A program made the position numbers and the translations under genes. Shown here in pieces: positions 25,528-33,468 of a DNA stretch of 64,000 bases. Origin of the DNA: Cryomorphaceae bacterium (GTDB taxonomy: Bacteria > Bacteroidota > Bacteroidia > Flavobacteriales > ECT2AJA-044). Under the pieces are notes generated by a model, which ran no database searches, was not told the DNA's origin, and saw only the letters and a program-made list of their open reading frames with translations. Location: positions 1 through 64,000 of the forward strand of contig CP059070.1 in the NCBI GenBank assembly GCA_017798125.1, given 5' to 3'. Each line of letters starts with the position of its first letter. The stretch's first letter is position 1.

Positions 25528-26650
25528 CTTCCATCATTTTCTCGACACTCGACCAGTACTTGGCTGCCGATTGATCCCAGCTAAAGGTCTGGGCCCGTTC
25601 TAGTGCAAGGTGGGCAAATTCCTGATGAACAGTTCGATCGGCGACCAGCTGATTCATCGCTCTGGCGATGTCCTCAATCCGGTAGGGGTCAAACAGTAAG
25701 CCGGCCGTTCCAACGACCTCGGGAAGCGCCGTGGCGTTTGCCGCGAGTACGGGAACACCGCATTGCATGGCTTCCACTAAAGGAATTCCAAAGCCCTCAT
25801 AGGTGCTGGGTAAAATCAAAGCATCCGAAGCAGCGATGGACTGGCGAAGAGGTTCGTTGTCGAGTCTGCCGGCGAAGATGACTTGATCGGCATGCTGCAT
25901 CGCGCCGTAGGCGCTCTTTATGTCCTCTGTTAAAAACATCTTTTCCCCGACAATCATCAGTTTGTGGGGCAAATCGGTTTGGGACTTGAGGTAGTCGAAG
26001 GCTTCGATGAGGCGGGCGACGTTCTTTCTCGGATTCAAGGCACCGACAAAAACAAAATAGGGCTGGCTGTCCGTTTTCTCCCGGCGATAAGCGGAAATCT
26101 CGTCCTCAGACAAGGGCTGAAAGCGTTCGTGAGCACCGTTGTACACAACGTCGATTTGATCTTCAGCAATGCCGTATCGATCTTGAATATCCTGCTTGGA
26201 GTAGTTGGACACGGTTTGAAGGCGATCTGCCCGTTGAGCGAAGAGCCTAAAGTAGTAGAGGTAGTACTTACGCGTCAGCCAGGGCAAGTTTTCGGGGTTG
26301 GCCTCGAAATTAAGGTCGTGCAGAACGGTAGAGCTTGGAACGCGAGCGCGCAAACTCAAATAGCCATCCGTACTTAAGAAGGCATCTGCCTTGTGCTTGC
26401 TGAGGGCCTGTGGAACGCTGTGCTCAAAAAACCAATACCACAGATAAGGGTGTCGAGCCGGGGGAAATAGTTTGACCGGAGTAACGTTATCCCCGAAGAC
26501 AAAGGTCTCGGACCAGGGGCGGTCGAAAAAGAACAGAAATTCGTGCTCCGGATGGTTCTGGGTGACGCGCTTGAAAATCTCGTAGGTAAAGCGGCCAATG
26601 CCCTCGAGTTTACCTTCGAGCAGAAAGCGGGTATTGACGGCGATGCGCAT
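25511..26650 (-). CDS. Glycosyltransferase family 4 (group 1)
   Basis: A 379-residue GT-B-fold glycosyltransferase. The start MRIAVNTRFLLEGKLEGIGR (26650) is a classic GT4 opening; the frame is open 37 codons further upstream but without homologous sequence, and a -7 element sits 4 bases before 26650. The nucleotide-sugar domain is clear: PYFVFVGALNPRKNVARLIEAF, then the E-x7-E region PSTYEGFGIPLVEAMQCGVPV. It is likely to add a sugar to a cell-surface polysaccharide, because it is divergent from a flippase/Wzz/polymerase cluster. Donor and acceptor cannot be read from the sequence. It overlaps rnhB by 17 bases downstream. Confidence 0.93.
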   Translation of the reverse strand: MRIAVNTRFLLEGKLEGIGRFTYEIFKRVTQNHPEHEFLFFFDRPWSETFVFGDNVTPVKLFPPARHPYLWYWFFEHSVPQALSKHKADAFLSTDGYLSLRARVPSSTVLHDLNFEANPENLPWLTRKYYLYYFRLFAQRADRLQTVSNYSKQDIQDRYGIAEDQIDVVYNGAHERFQPLSEDEISAYRREKTDSQPYFVFVGALNPRKNVARLIEAFDYLKSQTDLPHKLMIVGEKMFLTEDIKSAYGAMQHADQVIFAGRLDNEPLRQSIAASDALILPSTYEGFGIPLVEAMQCGVPVLAANATALPEVVGTAGLLFDPYRIEDIARAMNQLVADRTVHQEFAHLALERAQTFSWDQSAAKYWSSVEKMMEDARSL

Positions 26651-26654
26651 GAGC

Positions 26655-26662
26655 CAAAGGTA
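26655..26662 (-). promoter_or_regulatory. -7 promoter element for the glycosyltransferase operon
   Basis: TACCTTTG on the minus strand, an exact TAnnTTTG match ending 4 bases before ATG 26650. It is mirrored by the same 8-mer facing the flippase at 26699-26706. Confidence 0.6.
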
Positions 26663-26698
26663 CAAATTCACTCGACCCAAGGCGCCCGGGCTTTTGTG

Positions 26699-26706
26699 TA
26701 CCTTTG
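26699..26706 (+). promoter_or_regulatory. -7 promoter element for the polysaccharide export operon
   Basis: TACCTTTG, an exact TAnnTTTG match ending 5 bases before ATG 26712. The predicted mRNA would start at or next to the start codon. Confidence 0.6.
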
Positions 26707-26711
26707 CGGCT

Positions 26712-28061
26712 ATGCTCGAAAAAGTGATGCGGAAATGGGGGTATGTCCAGAAAGACGCCAACCTGATGCAGCTCTTGACCAGTTCAGGATTGGTCCTGTT
26801 CTTTAAGGTTTCGGGCGCATTGGCGGGCTACCTTTTCACCTATTTGGTATCGAACTACTACGGTGCTCGTATCTACGGAATTTACGAACTGTGCTACACG
26901 GCGATCATGATTGCCGGAGTCGTCGGTCGTTTGGGACTAGACGGAGCCCTGGTTCGCTTTATGGCCGAATTCAAGTCCAAAGAGCAGTTTGGCACGCTGC
27001 GACGCGTATACCGGAAGTCCATGACGGCCTCCGGCCTTCTTTCCTTGGCCCTTGGGGCAGGACTCTATCTTCTGGCGCCCTGGCTGGCTGAACGCCTCGG
27101 AACGGAAACCGAATGGTTGACCTCAGCATTTCGATGGACGGCATTGATCATTCCACCCTTCGTTATGCTGGGTATGAATACAGAGGCACTCAGGGGATTG
27201 AAGCGCATGACGGATTTTGCGGCCCTCCAGCACGGATCCATCATTCTATTGGCCGCTTTAGGTGTTTGGTTATTATACGGACAGGCTCCTGATCATTTAG
27301 TCCCGGTGCTCGGTTATGGTGGCGGAGTGGTCCTCCTTCTGGCAGTAAGCGTTGGTCTTGTACGGTGGCGTATACATCAAGTGGGATCGGTTTCGGCTCC
27401 CGGTCCAGGCGTTCCCTTTCGAAGTGTTCTGAATGTTGCCCTGCCTATTCTTTTGAGTACCTCTATGTTCTTGGTCATCAGTTGGACCGACACCTTGATG
27501 ATCGGATATTTCTTGGATGAGACCAATGTGGGAATTTATCGGGTGGCCTTCAAGATCGCAACGCTGATCACCTTCGCTCAGTTTGCCATCAACAGCATCG
27601 CGGCCCCCATGTTTAGTGAATTCTTTGCTCAAGACAATCTGGACGGCATTCGCAAAACGACACGTCAAATTGGCTTGCTCAACTTGGGAGTGAGTACGCC
27701 TATCTTCCTGATCATCATTGCTGTACCCGGATTTTTACTCGGACTCTTCGGCGAGGAGTTTGCCCCCGCCGTTTGGTCCTTGATTGTACTGGCGGCCGGT
27801 CAATTGGTCAACGCTCTTTGCGGGCCTGTGCTGTACATTCTCAATATGACTGGAAAGGAACGTGTAGCTCAGCGCATCATGATCATCACTAGTGTATTGA
27901 ACGTTGGGCTCAACCTTTGGCTCATTCCAGCCTACGGATACCTAGGCGCTGCCGTGGCCACAAGCTTCAGCATGATGCTCTGGAACATCCTGGCCGTCAT
28001 TTACATCAAGCGGACCTACGGGTTCATCACCTTTCCAATACTGGACCGATGGATCGATTGA
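26712..28061 (+). CDS. Polysaccharide flippase (Wzx/MOP superfamily)
   Basis: A 449-residue integral membrane protein with about 12-14 hydrophobic helices, typical of Wzx-type flippases that translocate undecaprenyl-linked oligosaccharide units across the inner membrane. Features include an N-terminal GLVLFFKVSGALAGYLFTY helix, the VGRLGLDGALVRFMAEFK loop, and a central DTLMIGYFLDETNVGIYRVA region usual for this family. The start MLEKVMRKWG (26712) is set by the -7 element and by the absence of homology in the upstream 38 codons. It overlaps the downstream sulfotransferase by 13 bases and heads a four-gene plus-strand operon with Wzz-like and polymerase-like genes. Confidence 0.9.
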   Translation: MLEKVMRKWGYVQKDANLMQLLTSSGLVLFFKVSGALAGYLFTYLVSNYYGARIYGIYELCYTAIMIAGVVGRLGLDGALVRFMAEFKSKEQFGTLRRVYRKSMTASGLLSLALGAGLYLLAPWLAERLGTETEWLTSAFRWTALIIPPFVMLGMNTEALRGLKRMTDFAALQHGSIILLAALGVWLLYGQAPDHLVPVLGYGGGVVLLLAVSVGLVRWRIHQVGSVSAPGPGVPFRSVLNVALPILLSTSMFLVISWTDTLMIGYFLDETNVGIYRVAFKIATLITFAQFAINSIAAPMFSEFFAQDNLDGIRKTTRQIGLLNLGVSTPIFLIIIAVPGFLLGLFGEEFAPAVWSLIVLAAGQLVNALCGPVLYILNMTGKERVAQRIMIITSVLNVGLNLWLIPAYGYLGAAVATSFSMMLWNILAVIYIKRTYGFITFPILDRWID

Positions 28062-28975
28062 ACTTCTTCTTGATCGGTGCGGCTAAGAGCGGAACGACCA
28101 CGCTCTATGAGCGGATGAAAAATCATCCTGAAATCTATTTGAGTCCACTCAAAGAGCCCAATTATTGGAGCTCGGATATTGACCCCGAGGGCTTCAGCGC
28201 GGCCTTTAAGGCCAATACGCCAATGGATCTGACTCCGTACTTCAGCCAGCACCCTCTACCCGAGCTTCAGGTGGGCTTTGTCCGCAGCGCGGCGGACTAC
28301 GCGCAGCTCTTTGAAGATGTTCGAGACGAAAAAATTATTGGGGAATGCTCCACCTCCTATCTGTTCAGTGAAAATGCCGCAAAAGAAGTGGCGGCGCAAT
28401 ATCCCGAGGCCAAAATTCTCGTGGTCCTCCGTGACCCTGTGGAACGTCTTTTCTCACACTATTTAATGGCTCGGAAATACGGCTACACCACTTTAGAACT
28501 GAGGGCCGCTATTGAAGAGGATCAGGCTAACAAGGATAAAGGGTGGGGAAAAAGCGAGCTCTTCGTGGAGCTCGGGATGTACGGAGAGCAGCTGGAGCGC
28601 TGGTTCAATCATTTCCCCAAAGATCAAATCAAGGTGCTCTTTACGCCTGAATTGGACCAAGAGGTCTGTTTCGAACGTCTTTGGGATTGGCTGGGGGTAA
28701 TGGAGCATCGTGCCGTAGGCACTCAAGAAAAAGAAAACCAGGCTGGCTTGGCTCGATTTGAAGGATTGAATAAGTGGCTGACGGATAGCGGCTTCAAGAA
28801 GGTTCTGGGGGCCTTCATACCTCCGAATTTTAAGCGAAAACTGCTGGATTTCTACTACACTGATGTAAATTTGCCGACCCTCAGTGCCGAGGACCGAAAA
28901 TATTTGGCCGCTTTTTACGCTGAAGATAGGAAGCGCCTTGAAGATCTTTTGGACCGGACGGTGCCCTGGAACTAA
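28049..28975 (+). CDS. Sulfotransferase (heparan-sulfate-type) in the polysaccharide operon
   Basis: A 308-residue PAPS-dependent sulfotransferase. The 5'-phosphosulfate loop is FLIGAAKSGTTTLYERMKNH at residues about 7-26, followed by the usual EPNYWS motif and the 3'-phosphate motif VVLRDPVERLFSHY (about residue 130). This layout matches the carbohydrate O/N-sulfotransferase group rather than the aryl type. The start MDRLNFFLIG (28049) overlaps the flippase stop by 13 bases; the longer open frame lies within the flippase gene. Placement between flippase and Wzz-like genes suggests it sulfates the exported polysaccharide (inference). One copy of the 17-bp repeat (28706-28722) encodes HRAVGT in a variable part. 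Confidence 0.9.
   Translation: MDRLNFFLIGAAKSGTTTLYERMKNHPEIYLSPLKEPNYWSSDIDPEGFSAAFKANTPMDLTPYFSQHPLPELQVGFVRSAADYAQLFEDVRDEKIIGECSTSYLFSENAAKEVAAQYPEAKILVVLRDPVERLFSHYLMARKYGYTTLELRAAIEEDQANKDKGWGKSELFVELGMYGEQLERWFNHFPKDQIKVLFTPELDQEVCFERLWDWLGVMEHRAVGTQEKENQAGLARFEGLNKWLTDSGFKKVLGAFIPPNFKRKLLDFYYTDVNLPTLSAEDRKYLAAFYAEDRKRLEDLLDRTVPWN
28706..28722 (-). repeat. Dispersed 17-bp palindromic repeat, copy 2
   Basis: CATCGTGCCGTAGGCAC on the plus strand, the exact reverse complement of the consensus. It lies inside the second sulfotransferase gene. Confidence 0.8.
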
Positions 28976-28985
28976 ACCTAATCGT

Positions 28986-29999
28986 ATGAACTTGGATTCA
29001 AGTAACCTGATCGTTTACCTCTACCGTTGGCGCATGCCGCTGATTGTCGTGACTTTTTTGTCGGCTGTAGCCGCCGCGATATTCAGCGCTCCCGCATTCA
29101 TTCCACCGAAGTTTAAATCTACGGTGGTCCTTTTCCCGGCTACCACGAACTCCGTTTCGAGCGCACTTCTCGGTGAGCGGAATGCCTATACGGCGGACAT
29201 CCTCGAGTTTGGTAAGGAAGAAGAAGCCGAGCAGATGCTTCAGATCCTTTACTCGGATGAAATTCGCGATAAAGTGATCCGCAAGTTCGACTTGATGAAT
29301 CACTACGATATTGATCCGGATTCCAAGTACAAGCAAACGAACCTTTACCGCGAGTTCTCGAGCAACATCACCTATCGCCGGACGGAATACATGTCCGTGG
29401 AGATTGACGTGTTGGATACGGATCCACAACTAGCCGCCGATATAGCCAACGAAATCGCTACGCTCTTGGACTCGGTGAAGAATCGGGTGCAAAAAGAGCG
29501 GGCACAGCAAGGTCTGTTGATTGTAGAAAAGGAATACAAGAACCTGCGTCGCGAAGTGAAGGCGATGGAGGATTCACTGCGCGATCTTCGGGTGAAGGGA
29601 ATTCACGATTACGAAGGCCAAAGTGCCGTACTTAGTGAGCAAATTGCCACAGCCCAAATCGAAGGGCAGAAAAGTGTCGCTCAAGAGCTACAGTACAAAC
29701 TGGACACCTTGGCGAAATACGGGGGTGCTTACACCTCACTGCGCGATCAGTTGAAGTTCCGATATGAGGAATTGAACTTGATGAAGACGCGTTACGAAGA
29801 AGCTAAGGTAGATGCCGAAGTGAGTCTTCCTCATAAGTTTATCGTCAACGAGGCCTTCCCTGCGGAGAAGAAGACCTACCCAGTGCGCTGGTTGGTCGTT
29901 GCTATTAGCACTCTAGGTGGCTTTGTCTTGACCCTTTTGACCATTATCGTTCTGGACACCGTACGCAAGGCCAATAAGGACGGGGTCGCCAAGGCATAA
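28986..29999 (+). CDS. Wzz/chain-length-determinant-like inner-membrane protein
   Basis: A 337-residue protein with the typical polysaccharide co-polymerase layout. It has an N-terminal transmembrane helix (about residues 17-38, MPLIVVTFLSAVAAAIF), then a periplasmic region beginning YTADILEFGKEEEAEQMLQ with long coiled coil (about 160-280), and a second membrane helix near the C-terminus (WLVVAISTLGGFVLTLLTII). No C-terminal tyrosine-kinase domain is present, so it resembles Wzz/PCP-1 rather than Wzc. It probably sets the chain length of the polymer made by the following polymerase-like protein. It starts 10 bases after the sulfotransferase stop; start 28986 (MNLDSSNLIV) is chosen because upstream codons overlap that gene. 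Confidence 0.88.
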   Translation: MNLDSSNLIVYLYRWRMPLIVVTFLSAVAAAIFSAPAFIPPKFKSTVVLFPATTNSVSSALLGERNAYTADILEFGKEEEAEQMLQILYSDEIRDKVIRKFDLMNHYDIDPDSKYKQTNLYREFSSNITYRRTEYMSVEIDVLDTDPQLAADIANEIATLLDSVKNRVQKERAQQGLLIVEKEYKNLRREVKAMEDSLRDLRVKGIHDYEGQSAVLSEQIATAQIEGQKSVAQELQYKLDTLAKYGGAYTSLRDQLKFRYEELNLMKTRYEEAKVDAEVSLPHKFIVNEAFPAEKKTYPVRWLVVAISTLGGFVLTLLTIIVLDTVRKANKDGVAKA

Positions 30000-30003
30000 G
30001 GAC

Positions 30004-31443
30004 ATGGACAAGGTCCTCAACGCTCGGAATATTTTAATCATTGGGCTCGCGTTCATCGCGGTGAATGCCTATTTAATTACGCAGGAATTCTTCTGGGCGG
30101 GACTTTTTCCCTTTGCTTTATTCATCGTAGCCTTGGCACTCTTGTCCATGGACAAGTTGCTCTTGCTCATTTGCTTTTTAACGCCTCTATCGGTCAATCT
30201 TACGGAGATGGGACTAGGCCTTGGTGTGGGAATGGCACTCCCCACGGATCCCTTGATGTTCGGCATCCTTCTGATCTTCTTGCTGCGGGTCCTTCACGAG
30301 GGTGGATTTGATCGGAAAGTCGTTTGGCACCCTATATCCCTGATCATCATCGGCCAACTTGTCTGGATGTTCTTTACGAGCTTAACCTCAACCATGCCGA
30401 TGGTGTCCTTCAAATTCTTGGTCGCCCGCCTTTGGTACGTCGTGAGCTTCTACTTTGTAGCGACTCAATTATTCAAGAATCGACAACAAATCGTCCGGTA
30501 CTTCTGGGCCTACATTTTTGGGCTAGCCATCGTCATTGTATGGACCGTGTATCAGCATTACCTCAATGCCTTTGACGAACAGGCTGCCCACTGGGTCATG
30601 TCCCCGTTCTTCAAAGATCACACCTCCTACGGGGCGCTCCTCGCCTTTTACTTCCCCGCATTGATTGGGCTCACCTTCATCAACACTAAGAGCAATCAAA
30701 TGAAAGCCCTGATGGGCATCATCGTCTTCATTTTCTGCGTGGGAATTGTCTTGTCCTATACGCGGGCAGCTTGGCTTAGTTTGATCGCTGCCTTTGTCGT
30801 TCTGTTGCTCATGATCTTCAAGGTGCGGTTTCAGTACATCGTCTTCATGTTGGCCATCGTCATTGGTGCCTTCGCGATGGTCCAAGATGAGCTCCTCATG
30901 AAGCTGGAAAAAAACGATCAGGACAGCTCTGGAGACCTCGTAGAGCACGTGCAGTCCATGAGTAACATCTCAACAGATGCCTCGAACCTGGAACGAATCA
31001 ACCGCTGGAAATCGGCTTGGAGGATGTTTTTAGACCGACCCATCGTCGGATTTGGCCCCAATACCTACCAATTCCAGTACGCACCTTACCAGCATCCGGA
31101 CGAAAAAACCATCATCTCGACCAACAATGCCGATATGGGGAACGCGCACAGCGAATACCTTGGCCCGCTGGCCGAGCAGGGCTTCCTCGGCCCTATTTGG
31201 GTGCTGCTATTGGTCGGAGTCATGTTCTACAAAGGGATTACCCTGTACATCAAACTCCCTCCTGGGCAGCTGCGTATGCTGACGGTTATTGCCACGCTAG
31301 GCCTAGTGACCTATTGGACACACGCCTTCCTGAATAATTTTCTGGATACGGATAAAGCCTCCGTTGCCGTATGGGGCTGCCTCGCCATTTTAACGGCGAT
31401 CGAAGTTTACCACCTGCCTGAGGAGATTTCCGAAGAGAAGTAA
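30004..31443 (+). CDS. O-antigen polymerase/ligase-like membrane protein
   Basis: A 479-residue inner-membrane protein with about 11-12 predicted helices and one large periplasmic loop (about residues 300-390). The motif VLSYTRAAWLSLIAAF and the loop residues VGFGPNTYQ and NAHSEYLGPLAEQGFLGPIW are characteristic of the Wzy_C/WaaL O-antigen ligase-polymerase family. It either polymerises repeat units or ligates the glycan to an acceptor; the two cannot be told apart here, although a Wzz-like protein just upstream (4 bases) favours polymerase. It is last in the operon. Its TAA and the convergent efp TAA lie in one palindrome (TAAGCGCTTA, 31441-31450). Confidence 0.9.
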   Translation: MDKVLNARNILIIGLAFIAVNAYLITQEFFWAGLFPFALFIVALALLSMDKLLLLICFLTPLSVNLTEMGLGLGVGMALPTDPLMFGILLIFLLRVLHEGGFDRKVVWHPISLIIIGQLVWMFFTSLTSTMPMVSFKFLVARLWYVVSFYFVATQLFKNRQQIVRYFWAYIFGLAIVIVWTVYQHYLNAFDEQAAHWVMSPFFKDHTSYGALLAFYFPALIGLTFINTKSNQMKALMGIIVFIFCVGIVLSYTRAAWLSLIAAFVVLLLMIFKVRFQYIVFMLAIVIGAFAMVQDELLMKLEKNDQDSSGDLVEHVQSMSNISTDASNLERINRWKSAWRMFLDRPIVGFGPNTYQFQYAPYQHPDEKTIISTNNADMGNAHSEYLGPLAEQGFLGPIWVLLLVGVMFYKGITLYIKLPPGQLRMLTVIATLGLVTYWTHAFLNNFLDTDKASVAVWGCLAILTAIEVYHLPEEISEEK

Positions 31444-31447
31444 GCGC

Positions 31448-32011
31448 TTACTTAACGCGCTCCATATATTTCCCGTCTGGAGCAGACACCTTGACCTTAT
31501 CTCCCTCATTGATGAACAGAGGAACCTGAATCTCCGCACCGGTTTCAACCGTTGCAGGCTTCATTGCGTTCGTTGCCGTATCCCCTTTCACTCCAGGCTC
31601 CGTGTACGTAACCTCAAGCTCAATCGAAGAAGGCATTTCACAGGTCAATGGATTTTCGTTCTCGGCATCGAACAAAATCTGCACGTCAATCCCTTCCTTC
31701 ATGAGTTCTGGAGCGTCCATCATTTCTTTTGCGAGAAAGATCTGATTGTAGTCACTGGTATTCATAAAGTGAAAACCTTGATCATCGTTATAGAGGTACT
31801 GATACGTGCGATTCTCTACACGGAGGTCGTCAATTTTATGTCCCGCAGGGAAGGTGTTATCCAACACTTTACCGTTGGTCAAACTCTTGATCTTCGTGCG
31901 CACAAAGGCCGCTCCCTTTCCTGGTTTCACGTGCTGGAATTCAATAATCTTCCAAATATCGTGGTTGAAACGAATGCAAAGTCCTTTGCGAATGTCTGAA
32001 GTAGTAGCCAT
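31448..32011 (-). CDS. efp: Translation elongation factor P
   Basis: A 187-residue cytoplasmic factor that rescues ribosomes stalled at polyproline. Residues 1-62 form the KOW-like domain with the tip loop HVKPGKGAAFVRTK; the second lysine of KPGKG is the site modified in bacteria that carry EpmA. Two OB-fold domains follow (VENRTYQYLYND; EVTYTEPGVKGDTATNAMKP). It is last in the lpxD-lpxC/fabZ-lpxA-ABC-efp operon, 54 bases after the ABC gene, and that gap holds one copy of the 17-bp repeat. No modifying enzyme is in the window. Confidence 0.97.
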   Translation of the reverse strand: MATTSDIRKGLCIRFNHDIWKIIEFQHVKPGKGAAFVRTKIKSLTNGKVLDNTFPAGHKIDDLRVENRTYQYLYNDDQGFHFMNTSDYNQIFLAKEMMDAPELMKEGIDVQILFDAENENPLTCEMPSSIELEVTYTEPGVKGDTATNAMKPATVETGAEIQVPLFINEGDKVKVSAPDGKYMERVK

Positions 32012-32037
32012 GAGTTGGTTTTCTTTTCTAAGGTTTA

Positions 32038-32054
32038 GTGCCTACGGCACGATG
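32038..32054 (+). repeat. Dispersed 17-bp palindromic repeat, copy 3 (ABC-efp gap)
   Basis: GTGCCTACGGCACGATG on the plus strand, lying between the ABC ATPase stop and the efp start. In the transcript it reads CATCGTGCCGTAGGCAC and could fold into a 5-bp GC-rich hairpin 27-39 bases before efp. Confidence 0.8.
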
Positions 32055-32065
32055 CGTTATCTCCG

Positions 32066-32683
32066 TCACTTGTAATCTTCAATCCGGAGTTGCTGATCAC
32101 AAAAATAGTATTCCTCTTGATTTTCATTGCTCGCAACGATCACGATTCGATTTTTCCGGTGCTCGTCCATCAATTTCACATACCAATCAATCCCTTTTCG
32201 GTCCAGGTTTGATGTAGGCTCATCTAGGAGAAGCACGGGTGTATCTGCCAAGGCAGCGAACACCAAGCGAACCCGTTGCTTCATTCCGGAAGAAAAATAC
32301 TTGAGCTCGCGATCCGCAGCTTCTTCGAGATAGGCCAATTGAATGATTTTCTCATTGTCCCATCCACTTTTCCATGGACGCAATTCACTGCAAAAACTCA
32401 AGAATTCCCGCAAGGTATACTCTTCTATAAGCTCCAAATACGGAGCAGCTAGGGCAATTCTGGCATGCAATTCCTCCACTTCAAGTCCGTCAATCGTCAA
32501 GGAAACGGAACCTTCAAAAGGCATTAATGCCCCAGCCAAGGTTTTGAGCAGAGTGCTTTTACCAGATCCATTCGCTCCCAGAATCACCGTCGGCGTCTCG
32601 GGAGTAACCTCCAGGTTCACTCCTTTGAAAATATAGCGTCTATTGTACGCCTGGCATAGTTCGGATGCGTGCAGGCGCGTCAT
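32066..32683 (-). CDS. ABC transporter ATP-binding protein (CcmA-like, no permease nearby)
   Basis: A 205-residue ABC ATPase. Walker A is VILGANGSGKSTLLKTLAG (about residue 35), the signature YFSSGMKQRVRLVFAAL (about 137), and Walker B PVLLLDEPTSNLD. The size and motif style are closest to CcmA-like subunits or small ATPases of ABC-2 exporters. No membrane subunit is encoded beside it, so the partner is unknown. It starts 2 bases after lpxA and is followed by efp, so it is co-expressed with lipid A genes. A role in envelope lipid or glycan transport is possible but unproven. Confidence 0.9.
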   Translation of the reverse strand: MTRLHASELCQAYNRRYIFKGVNLEVTPETPTVILGANGSGKSTLLKTLAGALMPFEGSVSLTIDGLEVEELHARIALAAPYLELIEEYTLREFLSFCSELRPWKSGWDNEKIIQLAYLEEAADRELKYFSSGMKQRVRLVFAALADTPVLLLDEPTSNLDRKGIDWYVKLMDEHRKNRIVIVASNENQEEYYFCDQQLRIEDYK

Positions 32684-32685
32684 GA

Positions 32686-33468
32686 TTAGCTCTGGTAACC
32701 CCGCATAATTCCGCGCTTGGAATTACGGCAGAAACTGATGATTTCATCGCGCTCGTCCGATACTGGAAACTCAGCCTCAAGCATATCTAAGGCCTGAGTA
32801 GTATTCATCTTAGACTGATAAATAGCGCGGTAAATGTTCTGAATCTCCTTGATTTTGTCTGGATTGAATCCACGACGTCGCAAACCAATGGAGTTGATCC
32901 CAACAAATTGAATGGGCTCACGTCCCGCCTTCGTATAGGGTGGCACGTCTTTACGAACCAATGCTCCACCGCCGATCATGGCGTGCGCTCCGATGTTGCA
33001 GAACTGATGCACGGCAGTCAATCCACCGAGAATGGCATAATCACCAATCTCGCAGTGTCCCCCTAGGGCCACGTTATTGACCAAGATGGCATTTTTCCCG
33101 ATGAAGCAATCATGGGCCACGTGTGCACCGACCATCAAGAAGGCTCCTTCACCAACGACCGTTTTGCCTGTCTCATTCGTACCGCGATGCACGGTTACGT
33201 GCTCACGAATAACCACATTATCCTCAATGATGCACTCGGTCATTTCATCCGGATCGAACTTCAAGTCTTGTGGTGGAGCGGAGATCACTGAACCCGGGAA
33301 TATGCGAACATTCTTTCCGATTCGTGCACCTTCCATAATGGTTACTCCAGACCCAATCCACGTTCCTTTGTCAATCTTGACATTCTTATGGATGGTACTG
33401 AAAGGTTCAATGACCACATTGGAGGCTACTTTGGCTCCTGGATCTACGTAGGCTAGGGGTTGGTTCAT
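32686..33468 (-). CDS. lpxA: Acyl-[ACP]-UDP-N-acetylglucosamine O-acyltransferase
   Basis: A 260-residue left-handed beta-helix acyltransferase that adds the 3-hydroxyacyl chain to UDP-GlcNAc, the first step of lipid A synthesis. Hexapeptide repeats run from about residue 12 (GAKVASNVVIEPFSTIHKNV) to about 185. The motifs REHVTVHRGT and GAHVAHDCFIG carry the conserved histidines, the latter containing the catalytic base. A helical C-terminal region (RRRGFNPDKIKEIQNIYRAI) is typical. The start overlaps the lpxC/fabZ stop by 4 bases, and the ABC ATPase follows after 2. Confidence 0.97.
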   Translation of the reverse strand: MNQPLAYVDPGAKVASNVVIEPFSTIHKNVKIDKGTWIGSGVTIMEGARIGKNVRIFPGSVISAPPQDLKFDPDEMTECIIEDNVVIREHVTVHRGTNETGKTVVGEGAFLMVGAHVAHDCFIGKNAILVNNVALGGHCEIGDYAILGGLTAVHQFCNIGAHAMIGGGALVRKDVPPYTKAGREPIQFVGINSIGLRRRGFNPDKIKEIQNIYRAIYQSKMNTTQALDMLEAEFPVSDERDEIISFCRNSKRGIMRGYQS

